A stretch of DNA of 64,000 nt from Streptomyces sp. NBC_01235 (GCF_035989285.1 NZ_CP108513.1:8866001-8930000); one strand, 5' to 3'; shown: positions 32,572-42,597, counted from the stretch's first letter. Notes: a model not told the origin generated them from the sequence alone. Numbers and translations: made by a program.

Positions 32572-34700
32572 CGACCGACGTAACGAAGCAAGAGGACCCG
32601 ATGTCCACAGCCACCCCGACCCGGGCACCCCACCAGGATGTCCCGACCGGTCACAAGGAGAGCCGTGTCGGCGCGGGTCTGTTCGACCCGAAGCAGCTGC
32701 TGAAGTCGCTGCCGGACGCGGTTCGCAAGCTCGACCCGCGGGTGATGGTCAAGTCGCCCGTGATGTTCGTGGTGTGGATCGGCTCGGCGCTGACCACGGT
32801 CTTCTCGTTCAAGGACCCGGGCGACTGGTTCGGCTGGACCATCAGCGCCTGGCTGTGGCTGACCGTGGTCTTCGCCAACCTGGCCGAAGCGGTGGCCGAG
32901 GGCCGAGGCAAGGCGCAGGCCGACACCCTGCGCAAGGCCAAGACCGACACCGTGGCCCGCCGACTCCTCAAGGACGGCAAGGGCGAGGAGCAGGTGTCCG
33001 GCACTGACCTGAAGATCGGTGACCTGGTGGTGTGCGAGGCCGGCGACGTCATCCCGGGTGACGGCGACGTCGTCGAGGGCGTCGCGTCCGTCGACGAGTC
33101 GGCGATCACCGGTGAGTCGGCACCCGTCATCCGGGAGTCCGGCGGCGACCGCTCGGCCGTCACCGGCGGCACGAAGGTCCTCTCCGACCGCATCGTCATC
33201 AAGATCACGACGAAGCCGGGCGAGACCTTCATCGACCGGATGATCAACCTGGTCGAGGGCGCGGCCCGGCAGAAGACGCCGAACGAGATCGCCCTCAACA
33301 TCCTGCTCGCCTCGCTGACCATCGTCTTCCTGCTGGCGGTGGCGACCCTGCCCCCGTTCGCGGACTACGCCGGCACCCATCTGACGATGGTCGTACTGGT
33401 GGCGCTGCTGGTCTGCCTCATCCCGACCACGATCGGCGCGCTCCTGTCCGCGATCGGTATCGCGGGCATGGACCGCCTGGTCCAGCGCAACGTGCTCGCC
33501 ATGTCCGGCCGCGCGGTCGAGGCCGCCGGTGACGTCTCCACCCTGCTGCTCGACAAGACCGGCACCATCACGCTCGGCAACCGACAGGCGTCGGAGTTCG
33601 TGCCGGTGACCGGGACGACGGAGGCCGAGGTCGCCGACGCCGCGCAACTGTCGTCGCTGGCCGACGAGACGCCCGAGGGCCGCTCCATCGTCGTCCTGGC
33701 GAAGGAGAAGTACGGCCTGCGCGAGCGCCGTCAGGGCGAGCTGGCCGGTGCCGAGTGGATCGCCTTCACCGCCCAGACCCGGATGTCGGGTGTGGACGTG
33801 GACGGACGCAGGATCCGCAAGGGGGCGGCCGGTTCGGTCATCACCTGGGTCAAGGAGCAGGGGGGCACCGTCTCCAAGGACGCCGATACGCTCGCCGACC
33901 GCATCTCGGAGGCCGGCGGCACCCCGCTGCTCGTGGCCGTCGAGGACGACAAGGGCGCCCGGGTGCTGGGTGTCATCCACCTCAAGGACGTCGTCAAGGA
34001 GGGCATGCGGGAGCGGTTCGACGAGCTGCGCCGCATGGGCATCAAGACCGTCATGATCACCGGCGACAACCCTCTGACGGCGAAGGCCATCGCGGAAGAG
34101 GCGGGCGTCGACGACTTCCTCGCGGAGGCCACCCCCGAGGACAAGATGGCGCTCATCAAGCGGGAGCAGGCGGGCGGCAAGCTCGTCGCGATGACCGGCG
34201 ACGGCACCAACGACGCACCGGCCCTAGCGCAGGCGGACGTGGGCGTCGCGATGAACACGGGTACGTCGGCCGCCAAGGAGGCCGGCAACATGGTCGACCT
34301 CGACTCCAACCCGACCAAGCTCATCGAGATCGTCGAGATCGGCAAGCAACTCCTCATCACCCGGGGTGCGTTGACGACCTTCTCCATCGCCAACGACGTC
34401 GCCAAGTACTTCGCGATCATCCCGGCGCTGTTCGCGGCCGTATACCCGGGCCTGGACAGGCTCAACATCATGGGCCTGGACTCGCCGGACTCCGCGATCC
34501 TGTCCGCGGTGATCTTCAACGCGCTGATCATCATCGCGCTGGTGCCGCTGTCCCTGAAGGGCGTGCAGTACCGGCCGGTCAGCGCGGACAAGATGCTGCG
34601 GCGCAACCTGACGATCTACGGCATCGGCGGCCTGATCGCCCCCTTCATCGGCATCAAGCTCATCGACCTGCTCATCTCCCTCATCCCCGGGATCGGTTGA
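32568..34700 (+). CDS. kdpB: K+-transporting ATPase subunit B (P-type ATPase)
   Basis: Catalytic subunit, 710 residues. Actuator motif ITGESAPV, phosphorylated Asp in [12 protein letters not shown], nucleotide-binding loop with KGAAGSV, and hinge [20 protein letters not shown] are all present; [17 protein letters not shown] is the helix region contacting KdpA. ATG 32568 overlaps the kdpA stop; an in-frame ATG at 32601 has AAGAGGA before it and may be used instead. It drives high-affinity K+ uptake under potassium limitation or osmotic stress. Confidence 0.97.
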
Positions 34701-34706
34701 TCCATC

Positions 34707-35375
34707 ATGAACAACTCAGTGACCAACACCGTCCGGTTGCTCTGGGCGGGCCTGCGCGCCCTCCTCGTGCTGACCCTGGTGACCGGCGTCATCTACCCGC
34801 TGGTGGTGACCGGCATCGCCCAGGGTCTGTTCAGTGACCAGGCCAACGGCTCCGAGACCAAGGCGGACGGCAAGGTCGTCGGCTCGTCCCTCATCGGCCA
34901 GGCGTACAACCTGCCGCTGAAGAAGGGTCAGGAGACCCCGGAGCCCGACCTGAAGTGGTTCCAGGGCCGCCCGGCCAACGGCCTCGGCAGCAACAGCGTC
35001 AACACCCAGTACAAGCTGATCCTGTCCGGCGCCACCAACCGGTCCGCCGACAACAAGGACCTGATCGCCTGGGTGACGGCCGCCAAGGCCGCCGTCGTCA
35101 AGGACAACTCGGTGGCCGGATACACGGTGAAGCCGTCCGAGGTGCCCGCCGACGCGGTGACGTCCTCCGGATCCGGCCTGGACCCGGACATCTCCCCGCA
35201 GTACGCGGACATCCAGGTCCATCGGGTCGCCGAGAAGAACGGCCTGTCGGTCGCCCAGGTGCAGAAGCTGGTCGACGACCACACCGACGGCCGCATCCTC
35301 GGCTTCATCGGAGAGCCCCGGGTGAACGTCCTCGAACTCAACGTCGCACTCAAGGACCTCGCGGCGAAGAGCTGA
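34707..35375 (+). CDS. kdpC: K+-transporting ATPase subunit C
   Basis: Periplasmic-type chaperone subunit, 222 residues, anchored by one N-terminal helix (LLVLTLVTGVIYPLVVTGIA). The family signature is seen in VGSSLIGQAYNLP, FQGRPANG, SSGSGLDPDISPQYADIQVH and RILGFIGEPRVNVLELN. It helps present K+ to the KdpAB core. A strong hairpin follows, setting the structural operon apart from kdpE and kdpD. Confidence 0.96.
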   Translation: MNNSVTNTVRLLWAGLRALLVLTLVTGVIYPLVVTGIAQGLFSDQANGSETKADGKVVGSSLIGQAYNLPLKKGQETPEPDLKWFQGRPANGLGSNSVNTQYKLILSGATNRSADNKDLIAWVTAAKAAVVKDNSVAGYTVKPSEVPADAVTSSGSGLDPDISPQYADIQVHRVAEKNGLSVAQVQKLVDDHTDGRILGFIGEPRVNVLELNVALKDLAAKS

Positions 35376-35396
35376 TGGCGTTACGCGACCCACGGG

Positions 35397-35438
35397 GGAG
35401 TCGGCGGTCCGCGAGTGACCCGGGTCCGCCGACTCCCG
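35397..35438 (+). terminator. 12-bp stem hairpin between kdpC and kdpE
   Basis: GGGAGTCGGCGG (35397-35408) and CCGCCGACTCCC (35427-35438) are perfectly complementary around an 18-nt loop. No T-run follows. It may act as a partial terminator or RNA processing element that lowers kdpED expression relative to kdpFABC. Confidence 0.6.
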
Positions 35439-35491
35439 CCGTCATGAAGCCGGTACGGCCCGACGACGTACGACAGGAAAGGCGCACGCCC

Positions 35492-36175
35492 ATGACGCGA
35501 GTGCTGGTGGTGGAGGACGACCCGCAGCTCGTACGGGCCCTCATCATCAATCTCCAGGCACGCCGGTACGGGGTCGACGCGGCCCCCGACGGCACCACCG
35601 CGCTCCGGCTCGCGGCTGCCCGCCAGCCGGACGTGGTGATGCTCGACCTCGGGCTGCCCGACATGGACGGCGTCGACGTCATCAAGGGCCTGCGCGGCTG
35701 GAGCCGCGTACCCATCCTGGTGCTGTCCGCCCGGCAGGCGTCCGACGAGAAGGTCGCCGCCCTCGACGCGGGCGCCGACGACTACATCACCAAGCCGTTC
35801 AGCATGGAAGAGCTGCTCGCCCGGCTGCGGGCCGCCGTCCGCCGCACCGAGGAGGTACCGCTCGCGCCGGGGACGAGGCTCGTCGAGACGGCCGACTTCA
35901 CCATCGACCTGCTGGCCAAGAGGGCCGTACGGGGCGATCGCGACGTACGCCTCACACCGACGGAATGGCACCTGCTGGAGATCCTGGTCACCAGCCCGGG
36001 ACGGCTGATCACACAGAAGCACCTGCTCCAGGAGGTCTGGGGCGTCTCCCAGAGCAACAAGACCAACTACCTGCGGGTCTACATGGCCCAGCTGCGGCGC
36101 AAACTGGAGACGGACCCTTCCCACCCCCGCTATCTCATCACCGAGCCCGGCATGGGCTACCGCTTCGAAGGGTGA
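35492..36175 (+). CDS. kdpE: Potassium-responsive response regulator
   Basis: OmpR-family regulator of 227 residues. Receiver with LVVEDDPQLVRAL, phosphoacceptor in VVMLDLGLPDMDG and Lys in ADDYITKPF; winged helix with RLTPTEWHLLEILVTSPGRL and TEPGMGYRFEG. The motif SNKTNYLRVYMAQLRRKLE is typical of KdpE. ATG 35492 has AGGAAAGG upstream. The regulator precedes the kinase, as common in actinomycetes. Likely targets are the repeat pairs at 30605-30654. Confidence 0.94.
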   Translation: MTRVLVVEDDPQLVRALIINLQARRYGVDAAPDGTTALRLAAARQPDVVMLDLGLPDMDGVDVIKGLRGWSRVPILVLSARQASDEKVAALDAGADDYITKPFSMEELLARLRAAVRRTEEVPLAPGTRLVETADFTIDLLAKRAVRGDRDVRLTPTEWHLLEILVTSPGRLITQKHLLQEVWGVSQSNKTNYLRVYMAQLRRKLETDPSHPRYLITEPGMGYRFEG

Positions 36176-36177
36176 AC

Positions 36178-38724
36178 ATGGCACGCGGCAAGCTCCGGAT
36201 CTACCTCGGTGCGGCCCCCGGCGTCGGCAAGACCTACGCCATGCTGTCCGAGGCGCACCGCCGCGTGGAGCGGGGCACCGACTGCGTGGTCGCCTTCGTC
36301 GAGCACCACCACCGGCCGCGCACCGAGGTGATGCTGCACGGCCTGGAGCAGACCCCGCGCAGAGAACTGGCCTACCGGGACAGCACGTTCACGGAGATGG
36401 ACGTGGACGCGGTCCTCGCGCGCCGCCCCGAAGTGGTGCTGGTGGACGAACTCGCCCACACCAACATCCCCGGCTCACGCAACGAGAAGCGCTGGCAGGA
36501 CGTGGAGGAACTGCTGGCCGCCGGGATCGACGTCGTCTCCACGGTGAACATCCAGCACCTGGAGTCGCTCGGGGACGTCGTGGAGTCGATCACGGGCGTA
36601 CGGCAGCGGGAGACCGTGCCGGACGAGGTCGTACGGCGGGCCGACCAGATCGAGCTGGTCGACATGTCCCCGCAGGCGCTGCGCCGTCGTATGGCGCACG
36701 GCAACGTCTACAAGCCGGACAAGGTCGACGCGGCCCTGTCCAACTACTTCCGGCCCGGCAACCTGACCGCCCTGCGCGAGCTGGCGCTGCTGTGGGTGGC
36801 CGACCGGGTCGACGCCTACCTGACCGAGTACCGCAGCGAGCACCGCGTCTCCGCCATCTGGGGCTCGCGCGAGCGGATCGTCGTCGGGCTCACCGGGGGC
36901 CCCGAGGGCCGGACGCTCATCCGTCGCGCGGCCCGGCTGGCGGAGAAGGGGGCAGGCGGCGAGGTGCTCGCCGTCTACATATCCCGCAGCGACGGCCTGA
37001 CCGCGGCCTCCCCGAAGGAGCTGGCCGTCCAGCGCACCCTCGTCGAGGACCTCGGCGGCACCTTCCACCACGTCGTCGGCGACGACATACCCCTCGCGCT
37101 GCTCGACTTCTCGCGCGGGGTCAACGCCACCCAGATCGTGCTGGGCGTCTCCCGCCGCAAGGGCTGGCAGTACGTTTTCGGACCGGGCGTCGGCGCCACG
37201 GTCGCCCGCGACTCCGGGCCCGACCTCGACGTCCACCTCATCACCCACGACGAGGCCGGCAAGGGGCGGGGACTCCCGGTCGCCCGGAGCGCCCGCCTCG
37301 GCCGATCCCGCCTGATCTGGGGCTGGCTGGCCGGCCTCGGCGGCCCCGTCCTGCTGACCTGGCTGCTGCGCAGCGTGTCCCCCAACGTGGGGCTCGCCAA
37401 CGACATGCTGCTGTTCCTGGCCATGACGGTGGCGGCGGCCCTGCTGGGCGGCCTCTTCCCCGCCCTGGCCTCGGCGGCGGCCGGTTCGCTCCTGCTGAAC
37501 TGGTACTTCACCCCGCCCGTCCACACCCTGACCATCGCCGACCCGAAGAACATCGTCGCCATCGCGATCTTCGTCGGGGTCGCCGTGTCCGTCGCCTCGG
37601 TCGTGGACCTGGCCGCCCGCCGCACCCACCAGGCGGCGCGGCTGCGCGCCGAGTCGGAGATCCTCTCCTTCCTGGCCGGCAACGTCCTGCGCGGCGAGAC
37701 CACCCTGGAGGCGCTCCTCGAACGCGTCCGCGAGACCTTCGGCATGGAGTCGGTGGCGCTGCTGGAGCGCGAGAGTGACGTGGCGCCCTGGACCTGCGCC
37801 GGGAGCGTGGGCCCGCAGCCCTGCGCCGTCCCCGACGACGCGGACGTCGACGTACCGGTCGGCGACCACATGGCGCTGGCCCTGACGGGACGCGTGCTGC
37901 CGGCCGAGGACCGGCGCGTCCTCGCGGCCTTCGCCGCGCAGGCCGTCGTCGTCCTGGACCGCCGGAGGTTGCAGGAGGAGGCGGACCGGGCGCGGGCGCT
38001 GGCCGAGGGCAACCGCATCCGCACCGCGCTGCTGGCCGCCGTCAGCCATGACCTGCGTACCCCGCTCGCCGGGATCAAGGCGGCGGTCACGTCCCTGCGC
38101 TCGGACGACGTCGAGTGGTCGGAGCAGGACCGGGCGGACCTGCTGGAAGCCATCGAGGAGGGCGCCGACCGGCTGGACCACCTCGTCGGCAACCTCCTCG
38201 ACATGTCTCGCCTGCAGACCGGCATGGTCACCGCGATCATCCGCGAGACGGATCTCGACGAGGTGATCCCGATGGCGCTCGGCGGCGTCCCCGAGGACAG
38301 TGTCGACATGGACGTGCCGGAGACCCTGCCGATGGTCGACGTCGACCGGGGCCTCCTGGAGCGGTCCGTGGCCAACGTGGTCGAGAACGCCGTCAAGTAC
38401 AGCCCTGCGGACACACGGGTACTGGTGAAGGCGAGCGCCATCGCCGACCGCGTCGAGGTCCGGGTCGTGGACCGCGGCCCGGGCGTCCCGGACGAGGCCA
38501 AGGACCGCATCTTCGAACCCTTCCAGCGCTACGGCGACTCACCGCGCGGCAACGGGGTCGGCCTCGGCCTGGCGGTCGCCCGCGGCTTCACCGAGGCCAT
38601 CGGCGGCACCCTGCACGCCGAGGACACACCGGGCGGCGGCCTCACCATGGTGCTGAGCCTGCCGAGGACAGTGAGCCACCCCGCGACACCGGAACCGGAC
38701 CTGCCAGCGGCGGCCACGTCCTGA
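36178..38724 (+). CDS. kdpD: Sensor histidine kinase of the Kdp system
   Basis: Sensor of 848 residues with full KdpD architecture: N-terminal KdpD domain with Walker A GAAPGVGKTYAML and VLVDELAHTNIPGS, a universal-stress-protein domain (about 220-370), four membrane helices (about 385-485), GAF, HisKA with VSHDLRTPLAGIKAAV and HATPase with NVVENAVKYSP and GNGVGLGLAVARGF. It begins 2 bp after the kdpE stop. KdpD senses low K+ or c-di-AMP in other species. No defect is visible. Confidence 0.95.
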   Translation: MARGKLRIYLGAAPGVGKTYAMLSEAHRRVERGTDCVVAFVEHHHRPRTEVMLHGLEQTPRRELAYRDSTFTEMDVDAVLARRPEVVLVDELAHTNIPGSRNEKRWQDVEELLAAGIDVVSTVNIQHLESLGDVVESITGVRQRETVPDEVVRRADQIELVDMSPQALRRRMAHGNVYKPDKVDAALSNYFRPGNLTALRELALLWVADRVDAYLTEYRSEHRVSAIWGSRERIVVGLTGGPEGRTLIRRAARLAEKGAGGEVLAVYISRSDGLTAASPKELAVQRTLVEDLGGTFHHVVGDDIPLALLDFSRGVNATQIVLGVSRRKGWQYVFGPGVGATVARDSGPDLDVHLITHDEAGKGRGLPVARSARLGRSRLIWGWLAGLGGPVLLTWLLRSVSPNVGLANDMLLFLAMTVAAALLGGLFPALASAAAGSLLLNWYFTPPVHTLTIADPKNIVAIAIFVGVAVSVASVVDLAARRTHQAARLRAESEILSFLAGNVLRGETTLEALLERVRETFGMESVALLERESDVAPWTCAGSVGPQPCAVPDDADVDVPVGDHMALALTGRVLPAEDRRVLAAFAAQAVVVLDRRRLQEEADRARALAEGNRIRTALLAAVSHDLRTPLAGIKAAVTSLRSDDVEWSEQDRADLLEAIEEGADRLDHLVGNLLDMSRLQTGMVTAIIRETDLDEVIPMALGGVPEDSVDMDVPETLPMVDVDRGLLERSVANVVENAVKYSPADTRVLVKASAIADRVEVRVVDRGPGVPDEAKDRIFEPFQRYGDSPRGNGVGLGLAVARGFTEAIGGTLHAEDTPGGGLTMVLSLPRTVSHPATPEPDLPAAATS

Positions 38725-38914
38725 GTACAGACGCGTGAAGAGGAGCTTTTCGAGCACTCGGGGATCCGTCGCATCGGCGAGTGCCTGCCCGTTCGAGCAC
38801 GACCACACAGATGCCCTGGCTAGCCGGGGCGGACCCGACCATGCCGCCCCATCCCGCAGCCGTTCGCCCTGCGCCTCAAGCACTCCGCGGCAGTGATGCT
38901 CCTTACGGAGGCCC

Positions 38915-39070
38915 ACCCCGGCGGTCGTCGACCAGTACCTCGACGTCGTCACCGCCCTGGAGGCCGATGCCGACCAGGTGGACAACCTTTTCCCAGATGC
39001 CGGACAGGACGTCGGCCGTCTACCAGCTCAAGTGCGAACTCGTCGAGCTCCGGCGCACCCCTTGCCCAGC
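38915..39070 (+). pseudogene. Internal fragment of a CorA-type magnesium transporter
   Basis: The frame TPAVVDQYLDVVTALEADAD then QVDNLFPDAGQDVGR, followed after a frameshift by YQLKCELVELRRTP, is the central helical part of CorA. It lies upstream of, and is not joined to, the corA copy at 39184, which lacks exactly this middle region. The rest of 38725-39183 holds nothing recognisable. Confidence 0.6.
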
Positions 39071-39183
39071 CGCTGTCTACCTGGTCTTCCGCAGGAAGCG
39101 GTGGCTCTGGCGTCCGCCTTACGACTGTTTGACACACTGTCCGGACCCGGGGGCCAGTGGATCCGGGTGAACGAGGATGACGC

Positions 39184-39880
39184 ATGTCGATGGTCGGCAA
39201 CCTGCGCAAAGTCGCGAGTCTGGCGCGGCGCAGCCGACGCCGCGTGGACCTCAGCCACCCGGCCCGCTCCCCGCTCGGCTCGACGGTCGTCAACTGCGTC
39301 GTCTACCGCGACGGGGTCCGCCAGCCGCCAACCGACTCCGTGGAGGAAGCCGTCCGGAACGTCCGCAGGCACCGGGGGGGCTTCGTGTGGCTGGGCCTGC
39401 ACGAACCCAGCGAGGAGGAGTTCGCCGGAGTCGGGGAGCTCTTCGGCCTGCACCCGCTCGCAGTCGAGGACGCCGTCCACGCCCACCAGCGCCCCAAGGT
39501 CGAGCAGTACGGCGACATCCTGTTCGCCGTCTTCAAGACCGTCACCTACGTCGAACAAGGAGATACAGGCGTACTTCAGGGACGTCGCCGACCACCTCAC
39601 CCGCGTCACCGAACAGATCACCGCCTTCGACGTCCTGCTCGACTCCATCCTCCAGGCCCACCTCGCGCAGGTGACCGTCGCTCAGAACAAGGACATGCGC
39701 AAGATCACCGCATGGGCCGCCATCATCGCCGTCCCCACCATGGTGTGCGGCGTCTACGGCATGAACTTCGACCACATGCCCGAACTGCGCTGGCGCTTCG
39801 GCTACCTCCTCGTCCTCGCCGTCATCGCCACCGCATCCTTCGTCATCCACCGAGGCTTCAAACGCAACGGCTGGCTCTAG
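39184..39880 (+). pseudogene. CorA-type transporter with central deletion and frameshift
   Basis: The N-terminal part (SMVGNLRKVASLARRSRRR, HPLAVEDAVHAHQRPKVEQY, ILFAVFKTVTYVE) is in one frame to about 39558, and the C-terminal part (KEIQAYFRDVADHLTRVTEQ, then AAIIAVPTMVCGVYGMNFDH and MPELRWRFGY) in another. The junction lies at 39553-39562. About 130 central residues are missing. The GMN signature of the pore is intact, so the loss is recent. No working transporter expected. Confidence 0.8.
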
Positions 39881-39924
39881 TCCACCATCACCGGACCACC
39901 GAAGCCCAGCACGGTCCAAGTTTT

Positions 39925-39944
39925 CCTGAATTCAGGAATTCCTG
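39925..39944. promoter_or_regulatory. Overlapping palindromes, ArsR-type operator
   Basis: CCTGAATTCAGG (39925-39936) and CAGGAATTCCTG (39933-39944) are two perfect 12-bp palindromes sharing four bases, 8-14 bp before the start of the ArsR-type gene. A compact autoregulatory site is likely. Confidence 0.7.
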
Positions 39945-39957
39945 TACTGTCGTGGGT

Positions 39958-40293
39958 GTGCTGACTGTTGCCTCCGACATCGACGTCCTGGCCCGGTTCG
40001 GGCGCGCACTCGCCGACCCGATCCGCTGCCGCATCCTGCTCGCCCTGCGCGAGACCCCGGCCTACCCTGCGGACCTCGCCGAAGCACTCGGCGTCTCCCG
40101 TACCCGGCTGTCCAACCACCTCGCCTGCCTGCGTGACTGCGGCCTGGTCGTCACTGTGCCCGACGGCCGCCGCACCCGCTACGAACTGGCCGACGAACGT
40201 CTCGGCCACGCGCTCGACGACCTGCGCACCGCTGTGGTCGCTGTCGAGACTGACCGCACCTGCTTGGATGCCGACGCAAAGGGGTGCTGCTGA
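39958..40293 (+). CDS. ArsR/SmtB family metalloregulator
   Basis: Winged-helix repressor of 111 residues. DPIRCRILLALRETPAYPAD and LAEALGVSRTRLSNHLACLR form the DNA-binding domain. Cys in IRCR, LACLRDCG and the C-terminal KGCC could bind metal, reminiscent of CmtR (Cd/Pb) in mycobacteria. Start GTG 39958 (or 39952). The stop overlaps the transporter ATG by one base, so it regulates the coupled efflux gene through the palindromes at 39925-39944. Confidence 0.9.
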   Translation: MLTVASDIDVLARFGRALADPIRCRILLALRETPAYPADLAEALGVSRTRLSNHLACLRDCGLVVTVPDGRRTRYELADERLGHALDDLRTAVVAVETDRTCLDADAKGCC

Positions 40294-41006
40294 TGACCGC
40301 GATATCCCTCGGCCCCGCCCCGGCCCGACGCGACGCGCTCGCCCGCCGGATACGCCTGTTGGTCACCGCGACCATCACCTACAACGTCATCGAGGCGGTC
40401 GTCGCCCTCACCGCCGGAACCCTCGCCTCCTCCACCGCCCTGATCGGCTTCGGCCTCGACTCGATCATCGAGGTCACCTCAGCCGCCGCGGTCGCCTGGC
40501 AGTTCTCCGCCCGAGAGCACGCCGTACGCGAGGCCCGCGAGAAAACCACGCTGCGCATCATCGCGCTGTCGTTCTTCGCCCTGGCCGCCTACGTCACCGC
40601 CGACGCCGTCCGCGCACTGGCAGGCACCAGCGAGGCCGAACGCTCCCTCCCCGGCATCGTGCTCGCCGCACTGTCCCTCGCGGTCATGCCGTTCCTGTCC
40701 GCCGCCCAGCGCCGCGCGGGCCGCGAACTGGGCTCCGCCAGCGCGGTCGCCGACTCCAAGCAGACCCTGCTGTGCACCTACCTCTCCGCCGTGCTCCTGA
40801 TCGGACTGGTCCTCAACGCCACCCTCGGCTGGTCCTGGGCCGACCCCGTCGCCGCCCTCGTCATCGCGGCCGTCGCGGTCAAGGAAGGCCGCGACGCCTG
40901 GCAGGGCAAGGGCTGCTGCGCCCCGTCCGCCGCAACGGTTTCGGCTGCCGACGCCGGGGCGGACGACGCATGCGGCTGCCGACCTGGCTGTGACTGCTGC
41001 ACCTGA
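40293..41006 (+). CDS. Cation diffusion facilitator-like metal efflux protein
   Basis: Membrane protein of 237 residues with six helices. GFGLDSIIEVTSAAAVAWQF carries the Asp/Glu pair expected of CDF helix 2, and SASAVADSKQTLLCTYLSAV that of helix 5 (D in ADSKQT). The tail is Cys-rich (GKGCCAPSA and CGCRPGCDCC), unusual for CDF proteins and probably a soft-metal-binding end. Coupled to the ArsR gene. The substrate is probably Cd, Pb or Zn; which one is not determinable. Confidence 0.85.
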   Translation: MTAISLGPAPARRDALARRIRLLVTATITYNVIEAVVALTAGTLASSTALIGFGLDSIIEVTSAAAVAWQFSAREHAVREAREKTTLRIIALSFFALAAYVTADAVRALAGTSEAERSLPGIVLAALSLAVMPFLSAAQRRAGRELGSASAVADSKQTLLCTYLSAVLLIGLVLNATLGWSWADPVAALVIAAVAVKEGRDAWQGKGCCAPSAATVSAADAGADDACGCRPGCDCCT

Positions 41007-41156
41007 CCAGGGCTTCGGCGAGCATGACTGGGCCCGGGTCGAAGTCCCGCCCCTGGCGCCGGCCCGACCGTCGGCACTGGGGCATCGCGTGGCGCAGTAT
41101 CAGCCGGTCCGAGGCCCGCACACCACGCTGTCTCCATGACCGGCGCAGCGCAGCGT

Positions 41157-42179
41157 TCAGTATTGCTCGGTCTCCACGAAACCCGTGTCCCTGTCGTTGT
41201 TCGCGCCGAAGGCGTCGGCAGCGGCGGTGGGGTCGAATCCGGGCGGGCTGTCCTTCAGGCCCAGACCCAGGCCGGCCAGCTTCGCCTTGACCTCGTCGAT
41301 GGACTTCGCACCGAAGTTACGGATGTCCATAAGGTCGGCCTCGGAGCGCGCCAGGAGCTCGCCCACGGAGTGGACGCCCTCGCGCTTGAGGCAGTTGTAC
41401 GAGCGGACGGTGAGCTCGAGCTCCTCGATCGGCAGCGCCAGATCGGCGGCGAGGGCGGCGTCCGTGGGGGACGGGCCCATGTCGATGCCCTCGGCGTCGA
41501 TGTTGAGCTCACGGGCGAGACCGAACAGCTCGACCAGGGTCTTGCCGGCGGAGGCCATGGCGTCACGCGGACGCATGGCCTGCTTGGTCTCGACGTCGAC
41601 GATCAGCTTGTCGAAGTCGGTGCGCTGCTCGACACGGGTCGCCTCGACCTTGTACGTGACCTTGAGAACCGGGGAGTAGATCGAGTCGACCGGGATACGG
41701 CCGATCTCCTGGCCCACCTGCTTGTTCTGCACGGCGGAGACGTAGCCTCGACCGCGCTCGACCGTCAGCTCCATCTCCAGCTTGCCCTTGCCGTTGAGCG
41801 TGGCGAGGACGAGGTCGGGGTTGTGCACCTCGACACCGGCCGGGGGCGCGATGTCGGCGGCGGTGACCAGACCCGGACCCTGCTTGCGCAGGTACATCAC
41901 GACCGGCTCGTCCTGCTCGCTGCTCACGACCAGCTGCTTGATGTTGAGGATCAGGTCGGTGACGTCCTCCTTGACGCCCGGCACGGTGGTGAACTCGTGC
42001 AGAACCCCGTCGATGCGGATGGACGTGACCGCCGCACCCGGGATCGAGGACAGAAGCGTACGACGCAGGGAGTTGCCGAGGGTGTAGCCGAAGCCCGGCT
42101 CCAGCGGCTCGATGACGAACCGGGAGCGGAACTCGTCGACGACCTCTTCGGTCAACGAGGGACGCTGAGCGATCAGCAC
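41157..42179 (-). CDS. rpoA: DNA-directed RNA polymerase subunit alpha, stand-alone copy
   Basis: Full-length alpha subunit, 340 residues. N-terminal dimerisation domain ([40 protein letters not shown]) and C-terminal domain ([36 protein letters not shown]) are intact, ending FVETEQY as in Streptomyces. The GTG at 42179 has a strong CTGGAGG site. It is not next to rpsD or rplQ, the usual rpoA neighbours, but between a metal-efflux pair and an IS remnant. It is therefore likely a second copy. Compared, from memory, with the normal Streptomyces protein, changes cluster in the C-terminal domain and the acidic tail (GANNDRDTG). Confidence 0.95.
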   Translation of the reverse strand: MLIAQRPSLTEEVVDEFRSRFVIEPLEPGFGYTLGNSLRRTLLSSIPGAAVTSIRIDGVLHEFTTVPGVKEDVTDLILNIKQLVVSSEQDEPVVMYLRKQGPGLVTAADIAPPAGVEVHNPDLVLATLNGKGKLEMELTVERGRGYVSAVQNKQVGQEIGRIPVDSIYSPVLKVTYKVEATRVEQRTDFDKLIVDVETKQAMRPRDAMASAGKTLVELFGLARELNIDAEGIDMGPSPTDAALAADLALPIEELELTVRSYNCLKREGVHSVGELLARSEADLMDIRNFGAKSIDEVKAKLAGLGLGLKDSPPGFDPTAAADAFGANNDRDTGFVETEQY

Positions 42180-42240
42180 GAGGTATTGCCTCCAGTGGTT
42201 TGGCGCCCGCTATGGACGCCGTAGACACCACGAAGGGTAC

Positions 42241-42258
42241 GTGCGATACGTGCGATAC
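42241..42258. repeat. Tandem 9-mer upstream of the lone rpoA
   Basis: GTGCGATAC is repeated head to tail at 42241-42249 and 42250-42258, about 62 bp upstream of the rpoA start. It may be part of a promoter or regulator site. The rest of 42180-42597 has no recognisable gene. Confidence 0.55.
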
Positions 42259-42597
42259 GGCCGCCGCAGAGGCCGAACCGCCCGACTCCAACCCAGCGAG
42301 GCTCCTCTCCGCCGCCGCCCGCACCCCCTGCTTCCGCTTTGCCTGCGTTTGGTGCTCGGGCGCGCAGGACGGTCAGGCAGGCATGCGTGGCCATGGCCGG
42401 GTGATGTCGTGATCATGGCGTTGGCCGGAGCAGTGGGCAGGGGTGGCGTGCACCGCTCACGGTGCTGTGCTTGGTCGATGCGTCCAGGTGCAGAACCCCC
42501 TGTCGCCTCCAGCGCCGCAGCCGACGCGATCAACCGGTGCATCGGCTTGGGCCGCCCGGCCCGGGACGGCCCGTGAGAGCGCGGGGCCGTTGCGGAC

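Noticed and set aside
31800..34700. A long frame starting inside kdpA and running through kdpB
   Set aside because: The part before 32568 is out of frame with kdpA and Arg/His-rich; kdpB starts at the ATGA overlap.
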